DNA of 64,000 nucleotides from positions 157,571 to 221,570 of the forward strand of contig VXAA01003926.1 of NCBI GenBank assembly GCA_013399115.1, written 5' to 3'. A model generated the notes under the pieces. That model was not told the DNA's origin. It was given only the letters and a program-made list of their open reading frames with translations, and did not search any database. Positions 46,601 to 55,600 of the stretch are shown here, piece by piece. The translations under genes were made by a program, and so were the position numbers. The stretch's first letter is position 1. The number at the start of each line of letters is the position of its first letter. This stretch comes from Anseranas semipalmata (taxonomy: Eukaryota; Chordata; Aves; Anseriformes; Anseranatidae).

Positions 46601-49600
46601 GAGTTGTTGGGCATATGAGTATTTCTTTCATGGCAGTGATGATTGGCGCAGGGGTACGGACCTCAGCTAGATCGTGGGAGCTGAATGCAAATTGTTTATT
46701 TCAGTGCAGCTGGCGTGTGGCTGGCTCACTGGAAACAGGTTTGCATGAGAACTTCGCCAAAAACTGAGCCATGTTGGAACAAACTGTTCTCTGCAGAATG
46801 TAGTTGTCAGTTAAAACGAATTATCTTCATTTTTCAGCTGATGTGCACACATTCAATGCACTGATTACAGCAGTCCCATTTCTGAAGGAGAGGTTTACAG
46901 AAAGATGGGAATTAGTCAAGGTAAGGAGGCAGAGAGGAAGAGGTGGGGAAGGGGTAGGAGTGTAGGGACTGGCTCTGCATTGTTAATAGAAGTTTGCAGT
47001 TGTTACAAGACTGATGCTAAAAATGAACTTTAAGATATAAGGAGTGAAAAATGTACAAAACCCAACCTTGTCCTTGCGGAACAGTTTGCCTTCTAGGAGC
47101 TTATTGATCCAAGAGCTGCCAAGCCAGAAAGTAATTGGGAAATTATGATGGAAGATAAATTAAAAACTCTTCTCTGAATTGCAATTAATAGTGTTGTGAT
47201 GGAAATGGAATTTTGAGGGGTAACATTAGAGTTAACGTTACAGTTCTAATGAGATAACATCAGTAAGGAAGGTTAGTAATTAAACTTAAGAATCTTATTT
47301 CCTTGATACTCTGGACACAAACCTGTAACTTTGTAGTCTTGTTTCTCAGTCAAATTAATGAAAGATTATTCTCTTAATAAATGATCTGTTGAGGTAGTGT
47401 CGTTCACTTGCAGGGTGTGAGAAGGATTAGGTTGGGGAAATGCATCTATACCTATTTGAAAGCAGAACTGAGATCCGTGACATGTGAAGCCCTAAGGATT
47501 TGGTTTTTGTTTTTGTTTTAAGGTCTTCTTGAATCATATGGTTCAACAGGAAGTGCAACCTAATGTTCTAACATTTAATGCTGTACTGAAGACTCTGAGA
47601 AGATGTGGTAGCATAGGCAGAAGTATGTCTATATCGGTAATAAAGGAGATGGAAGCACTTGAAATTGGTAAGAGAACCAGAATGGCACTGCTGGTATAGC
47701 TATTTTAAGAGCTCAGCAACAAGCAACACAGTGTTTCCAGTTGTAGGGAAAAAGTTCAAGGCTAGTGGGGGAAAAAGTATTTCTCACTGTGTTCCTGGCT
47801 TTACTATTTGTTTCCTTTTGCAAGAGAACTGAGAGAAAAAGGTGTAATTTTTGAGCTGTGGCATGTGGATTTTAAATTGAATTGTCATCTTCAGAGTCTC
47901 TGTTCTATATTGATTACTAATTACAATATTGTGGGTGCATTTAACCCCTTAGGACAAATAATGAAGCATTTTTGTTACAGTCCCTTAGTTCAGGAGCACC
48001 TTTATCATTACATTGTTACCTGTAGTTACATTTAGCTACTCAAGGACAGGTGTGTGTATGCAGTGGGGAAGTAGGTCCTAGCCCGTGCGCTGTTTCTCAA
48101 CTGTGTCCTTACTGTAGTATTGGTGTGGAAATAGTGAATAATATAAATATGTACTCACGGTAGTCAGCTGAGTCTGTTACTTCCTATAGATCAAGGAGTA
48201 AATTTGGCAAGCCACCTAAGCTGTTTGAGGTTTGTATATCTACATCTGTACAGAAGAAAAGCTTTTGATTTAAATGATGTTTTTTGATGTCAAGTAAACA
48301 TTTTAAAAAGCGGGGAATATCTACACAGCTGATTTGATGTCTTGTAGAGTGTGCTTTACCCTAGTAACATGCTTGCTGATACACTAGAGAGATGTTCATG
48401 AGCAGAATGGAAAACTAGGTATGAAATATTGTTGCTTTTAATTTAGAGCAGGGAAGCTTGGCTGCTTGTCCTGTAGCAATATGATGCTCCAGCGGGTGGT
48501 CCACCCTCGGATATTGTTTCTCAGAGTTGTAACGTGTGCAAGTGAGGACTGGTCCAGTGTTAGGGTGGAAAGGGACAGCGATGATAGAGCAAATTATGCA
48601 TGCTGTCTGACTAGAAGGCCTGGAGACTGTGAATTAGCTTGGGCATAAAGCTCAGCCAGGAGTACTGAAGTAACTTGAATGTTTTTGCTTTTCAGAGCCT
48701 AGCCTTGCAACGTATGATCATCTTCTCTATATATTTTATAGAGACGGTATGTGCAGTGTCAACTTGTCTGTGAATGTGTCCTGTCTAACATCTGCTTTAA
48801 ATGCTTTCCAAATGTGATAGATGAAAGCAGTTGATTTATGATCTCAAATACAACTACTTGTGCATGCAATCCTAGTGTTAACTGTTCTATCTGATTCTAC
48901 TTGAGTGAAGAAAAAGCTACAGAGTATCCTAACCTCTTACAGGGAAGAAAGAGTCTTTGTGCTTTGAGAACTGGCAAAACTGGAAAGATAGCCCATTTCC
49001 TTTCCATTTGTAGCCTCAATTTCATATAGCTAAAGAGCAAATGCTACTCAGCCTCTGTGGAGGCTGTGTCTGAGAATAACACGTGTGATTTCATAGACCG
49101 TTCACTCGCAGGGAAGAAAATGCACAGGGATTCTGCTTTTCTGGAACAGTTCTGTGCTTTGGAGCTGTCTTGAAATAGTTGTGGCAGAAGGCAGGAGCCC
49201 AACTGTTGGAGATCCTTTAGCTACAAATCCTTTGGCACGGGAAGAGAATAGGCACAGTAGTCATAACTGCAGTCCTTGTGTTATAACAAATGTTGAGGAG
49301 CTGCTCTGGAATCTCTCCTTTTTTTTTTTTTTTCTTCCTTCTTTTTTCTTGTTTGTGTATGAAACGTATTGCTTTTCCCAGAGCTGCCTTCAAACAGGCA
49401 AACTTCTTGGCCTGTTGGACTCCTGGCTAGAAAGTACTTGTCTCTTTCTGAATCTGCCCTGTTTTGCTGTGGAAATCTGGCAATACTAGAGCAACTTTTA
49501 GTGCAAATAAAATTACAGCTTATGTGGAGCACCACAAGTAGGGGTACAGGTAGGAGAATCTGGACATTTGTTTTGAAATTGTGGTACTTGTTTCCATTTG

Positions 49601-52600
49601 CAGAGTATCTTTGCAAACTCTTTACTAATGAAGTGCATGGTACAGCTGAGGTGTCATATTGCTTGTCTGTTTGTCCCACAGTTGATCTTGGCCCATCAGA
49701 CATCATATCTGAGGTGCTAGAGGATGTTGAAAAGAGGAGTTTCACTCCCCAGGACCCTGATGATGGTATGAACTTCAATATATCTGACAGTCTGCATTGC
49801 TTAAACATGGCTGAAAAGGTACCTGGGGAATTTCAGGTAGTTCTACACATCTGGAAGGAATGCATGCAGCTTGCTTATGCCAGCCCCTTCTGATACTTTT
49901 TGGAGACAAAGGACGAACTAGTGCCTGGAAGGTGTGCTGTGTGTAGGCACACTGGCTTCTGTGTGGAAGTAGGAGTGTACCCCATGTGAATGGGTGTTTG
50001 TGTCCCACACAATTAAAAAACACAAGGCTGTTTATAAGACTGATTTAGGGAGGAACATCTGCTATCAGCTTCATGAAATGATAATTTCAGATGAAGAACA
50101 GGTTTTTGTTCTAGTGCAGTGTGAGTTCCTATTCTAGTTCTTCCTAATCCATTTCAGAAAATTATACAAAGTAAATTTTTTGTAAAACAGTATTCCAGAA
50201 ATGAAGCTTGAGTGTGTAGAAGGGGTAGACACAACACTCTGTCTCTTTATCCCCTCTGTTTGGAGACTTCTTTGCCTCATGATATGGATAAACCTTTCTG
50301 TACATATGGAAGAAGATGCAGCTTCAGTTTGAAGACAAGTGTGGCAAAGAGAGGTTTGTAGTTGTGCTGTGGAAAACGTAGTGTTAACAAAGCACTCTGT
50401 TACTTTGTGACTTTGTGAAGTCACTCTTTTGCTGCTGACAGTTTTCCTATATGATAGGATGAAGAAGCTAGTACAGTGCATGCTTCAGGAAACCAGTGAG
50501 GGCTTGATACGTTTTTTGACCATTGAAAGTACAAATCTGAGACATTATTTGAATAGCGTATCAGGTTATCCTACTAGCACCTTTTTTTGCCTCAGACAGG
50601 AGCCTGGAAATAGTCAGAATGATGTATGCCTCTTTTGTTCGCTTCTGTCCTGCGCTTACTCTGTCTCTAAGCTCCTCCCAGAAGTGTGGGCAATCACTGT
50701 ACCTCCTCTGCTCCTTCAGACCCTTTGTAGAAATACCACTGTTCAGCAACGGCAGTGATGATGGGCATGCAGAAACTCTCTTGGTAACTACTATTGCAGA
50801 ATTCAGGTTGACGCTTTGAACCAAATGGAGGCTTATTTTTCCTTTGTGTGTAGTTGTGTGTGAACTGACTCTTGCCTTCAGAAAACGGTGTTTACTGCAA
50901 GGTCTTGCTTTGGCTTAGAGGATTTTGTAGGCTGTAGATGAAGTGTACGATGAATGCCCAAATAATGCATTAAAGTGTTCTTGGACTTCAAAGTATTTGC
51001 TTCATTTATTAAGTTTTGTATCGTGCCTGCTTGTTTTAAGTAAATTGCCTTATAGTTCTTTCCACCACTTTGCTACCCATAGACAGCCATTGTGTCAGTC
51101 TCTGGTAGCATCCAATCCTTTTACATCTCCTTCAAAAGAAAACAAAAACACCTCTCCAAAATTCTCACCAAACAAATGAAATAAACTATCTTGGCCAGTA
51201 GCTCGTGTCCTTCCTCCCGCTGTAGCTTTCTGTGCCTCACTTGAGCAGCATTAATCTCCATGCTGCTCTGAAATGTCAGTTACAGAAACCAGAGTCAGAG
51301 CCTCACGGAGTGCAGTCACCCATTTCAGGGGACAGTTTTATATTCTTGGGCAGCTCTGGGGTGTATTAAAGAGGTGGGTAACCTACCTGAACACTTGTCT
51401 TTGTTGCATGTGTTCTCTTCCACTGGAGTTAATGAAGAAGGAGGGTGAGGTGGCTGCCTTTTTATTTTTAAACTTGTCTGTTTAACAAATATTGCTGTCT
51501 TGGGTCAAACAAGAGAATGTAGCTTTTGTAAAACTGCCCACATTCTAACAGATCATTTGCTTAAATCTGTCTCCCAAAGCGCAGCAGTATAATTGCCCCC
51601 AGAACACTAGCTGGCAACCATGTCAGAGTTTCCACATCTAAAGTCAGGATCCCTGTTATATTGTCAAATTTAGCTACAAATTCAGCTTTCTAATTGAAGA
51701 TGTTTCACCTGTCCCTTGGGAGGCTGGTTAATGAGCTGCTGTACGTCTCCTTGAAAGCTGGAAACTAACAGAGTTCATTTTTTCCATTTCAGCCAATTTT
51801 TTTACCACTGCTATGCAAGCGGTAAGTACCTCTTCCCTGCAATCAGAATTCCTTTGAGCCCTCCAGCTGTTTCAGAATTGCCTGTGAGTTTTCCAGCCTG
51901 TCATATCAGATTTAGCTCTCAGTATCTTTCCCTTTTTCACCTTTGTTTGTCACCTCCTGTAACTTTCCTCCATAATTCTACAGTTTTTTGCTTGATACCA
52001 AGTTGGTAACTTGTGTGCCTGATGTGTGCATCTCTTGATAGAGACAGCTACACAGCTCCCTGTCTTTGGTGCCCTGCCTCCTGCTCCTAGTGACCCTGCA
52101 GCACTCAGACAGCCTCCAGAGCGTATCAGTTTAGGTTAAAAAGCTCTGGCTTTTGCCCACTGGCAGAGTCACTCATTTGACTCAACTAAACAAATTGCCT
52201 AGGCAGTTACTGCACTGAATTGCTTCCCATTAAAAACGTTTGCTGCCAGGTTATTACTCTTCATACTTTTTGAGAGTGACTCTCAGAAGAATATATTGTG
52301 TTACATTTGGTAGCTTTAAAATCTGACTGGTTTATTGCAGTGCTGTGATCTGAAGGATATCAAGCTTGCCTATCGGTTAAATAAGGCAATGGAGAAGGGA
52401 GACAATTGGAAGTTCTTGGACATGGATCGGTTGAATTCCTACTGGTGAGTGAAGTGCAGTTTACGCTCAGTGTCTTGTGTATTGTTGTCAATTTGAATGT
52501 AAACTAGAATTCAGACATCGTGCAGAAGGATGCTTTGTGGAACATCAGCTAGCTATTATATGTGCAGTTTGAGGATTGGGTGACAAAGTACCTTTTAAGA

Positions 52601-55600
52601 ACAGTGATAGCTTAGGATTTATTTTTGGCTTGTTGCCTTTTTCAAGCTGAAATAAAGTGTCTTGGAGCATAAGAAGTCAGATGAATTCATGAGTTCATTA
52701 ATGTCAGAAGGCTAAATGTGTAAAACAGATCGTAGATGATCATCAAATTCTATTTAAGCCATGCCTCTTTAGTGGTCCCTCTTACGAAAACTCCCCTATA
52801 CGAAAACTGTTATCCAGCCAAGAGGACAGGGAAGGAACAGAAACCTGTAACCCAGACCCTTCAGTGCCTCAGCTTAGCTTAATCCCCATCCAACAACTAT
52901 ACTAACCAGTTGAATTTTCTACAGTCCTGTTGTTTGCTTAGGATGGCAGTTCAGGAGATGGTGGATACACCAAAATAGCATGCACATCAGGACTAGCTCT
53001 CTGCTTGGTGTTGTAGAGAGAGGTCACAGTACACCAGATGTATTTAGGCACCTGATTCCCAAGTAATTTTGCCATTTGACTGTGTAATCATGGCATCTGA
53101 ATCATCTTCACCAATGTCATGAAATGCTGTCTGTGGTCACTGAACGTAATTAAGTACTTGGATTATACTGATTTGAAGAAAAGCATAGTAAGGCATTGCA
53201 ACTAGAGATGCTCCAGTAAGTACATGAATATAATTATCATCAAAACAGGATGCAGTGTCAGGGGTGGAGTGATTCATATGATCTGACCTGATTTAGCTTG
53301 TAAGTAAATCAAAGAAAATTAATGGAAATTACTTTCAAGTGATTCCTAACCAGAAGTTGTGTTTGAGAGGGGTTCAGATACCTCAAACTTGGTGTCAGGC
53401 ATTTCTTAGGGATTTTAAAAGGCAGTGGCCCACTTGTGACTAATGCTGCCAATTACCTGGTGTCAGCACTATATTCTCTCATCAAAAATGACCTTGTTTT
53501 AATTGTACTGAGTATTGCAGTCATACAGTGAAACTTCCATGATCTGCAGCACAAGTATGATCAGAGCACCATCATTTGCTGGTCCTTCTCTGTGGTTCGG
53601 ATGATTTAATCGTTATTAGAGCATTGAATTAGAGCATTCTTCCTTTCTGTAGGTCAAAATTCTTTTCATTGTTGTGTATGATGGAACAAATTGATGTCGT
53701 GTTGAAATGGTACAAAGAAATGTCCCCTTCGGTAAGTGTTTCTTGTTGTAAGCAGGCTTTAAAGCTTTAGAATGAAGAAACGGTACAGTTACAGTTCACT
53801 GAAGTGATTCTTCTTTCATCAGCTCTTCTATCCAACTCCTAAAAATATTTTGGACCTCCTTCAAGCGCTGGATGCAGCCAATCACTTGGAAGTGATTCCT
53901 TCAGTCTGGGAAGGTTAGTGATAGCCACATGGCTACGTAGGCAGTTTGTGTGATAGAAGCTGGGAGGAGTGAGCAGTGGGAGGTATTCTGGAAAACTTCC
54001 TAGTGCTCAGAATAGCCACAATAAGATGCTTTGGCATGAGGGACATTATTCATGAGTGCAATGGTGAGGTTACTTCATTAGAGAAAATCTGCTATCAGTT
54101 CTGCCTATCAGAGAGGTCATGGCTGTGCCATGTTTAGATGTCAGTAATAGTTAAATGTCAGTGTCTTGGAAGACTGAATGCTTACCAGATAGTGGTACCT
54201 TAACCAGCAGTCCAGGTTTAATTCCATTTAAATTCTTTGCCTGTTCTTTGCACCTTAAGCAGGGGAGACAAGAATGCAGATGCAGGCTTTAGCATGGAGA
54301 AAATATCCTGCTAACTGCTGTCTTTATCTAAACAGATATGAAACAGCTGGGGTTTAATAGGAGACAAGACCTGTTGGAAGAGCTTTTGTCTCTGATGAGC
54401 AGGGAGCAGCACCCTGAAGAGGTAAGGAAACCCAGAGAGAAGAGAGTAGAGGTGTCTCTGCATTTCTGTATAATGGCATATAGACTGTGTTTGAGCTGTT
54501 ACTGTTGCTGGACCTTAAAAGTCCAGTTACTGTGCATATGCCATTACAAGTTTTCGTATCTGGGTGAGCTTATCCAGGTCTGCTAAGCTCTTCAGATTGT
54601 CTTCAACTTGTAGAGAAACCTCAAACTGACACAGAAGACGATCGCTTCCATACCAGGGTTTGGAAGAGGAATCTAGCCCAGTGAGGGCTGTCGAGCCAGA
54701 GCATAACATGTGTCTGGGGATGGCAGAAATCAGGGATTTTTGTCAGAGATGTCAGTGCAGTAACTGGCTTCTCAAGCTGAGGAGGGCTGAAGGCTTACGC
54801 ATACTGCAGAGGTCTCTAAATGCAGCCCTTACCCCTAAAGTTGTTTTGGAGCCTGCCTAGTGGGGACAATTGTCCTGAGAGAAGAGTGTTTTATTCTGCC
54901 AGGATTAACTGCTGTTAATTCGCAGAATAAAATCACATCAGGGCGGACTTGTAGCGTCTGTAGAGGATGTTGGAGGAATGGCACTGAAGAGGATACATTG
55001 ATTCTAGAGATTTTGGCATTAATAAGTGATCTTTTCACAGACTCAACAAGCATTTGCCAAGTGTGCTGAAGACATCAAAACTGTCCACGAGCAATCCTGG
55101 AAGGAGCAAGCCACATTAGCATGGACAGGCAGTGCGCTGGGCCATGTCGCCCTGTTGTTTTCCAGGGCTGGGAGAACCCAGGATGCTTGGTACGTGCATG
55201 GCTGTCATGAGCTCTTTGCTTGCTGACTCTGTAACTCAGGGCTTAATCACAAAAATCAAACGTTAATGACTGATTGCCTTGGAACACTAGTGCAGATAAA
55301 GCGATAAGGATAAATCCTGCTGGGAATGTTACCTTTTTGTTTTCCTTAGTTTTGTTGTTCATTCTCAGCACCAAGTTATAATTGTCTGTCTTAAAAATGG
55401 TTGGAAGGAAACACAGCAACTGGCTTAGTGTTGTACACCTGCTTATGGCAAGGTCATTACCACTTTAGTAAGCACTGCTGATTTCCTACAACTTCCCATT
55501 TTCTAATTTTTAGAACTCTTTACAATTCAAACTTCTGAAGACTTTAATTAGCTTAATTAAACTTTACTTTTAATTAGAGCTAGCTAGAATATTTTTAGAA

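Noticed and set aside
49369..49893. 174-codon plus-strand frame around PTCD3 exon 15
   Set aside because: Only the VDLGPSD...DPDD part (49682-49765) aligns with PTCD3 and is bounded by good splice sites. The rest is intron read-through.
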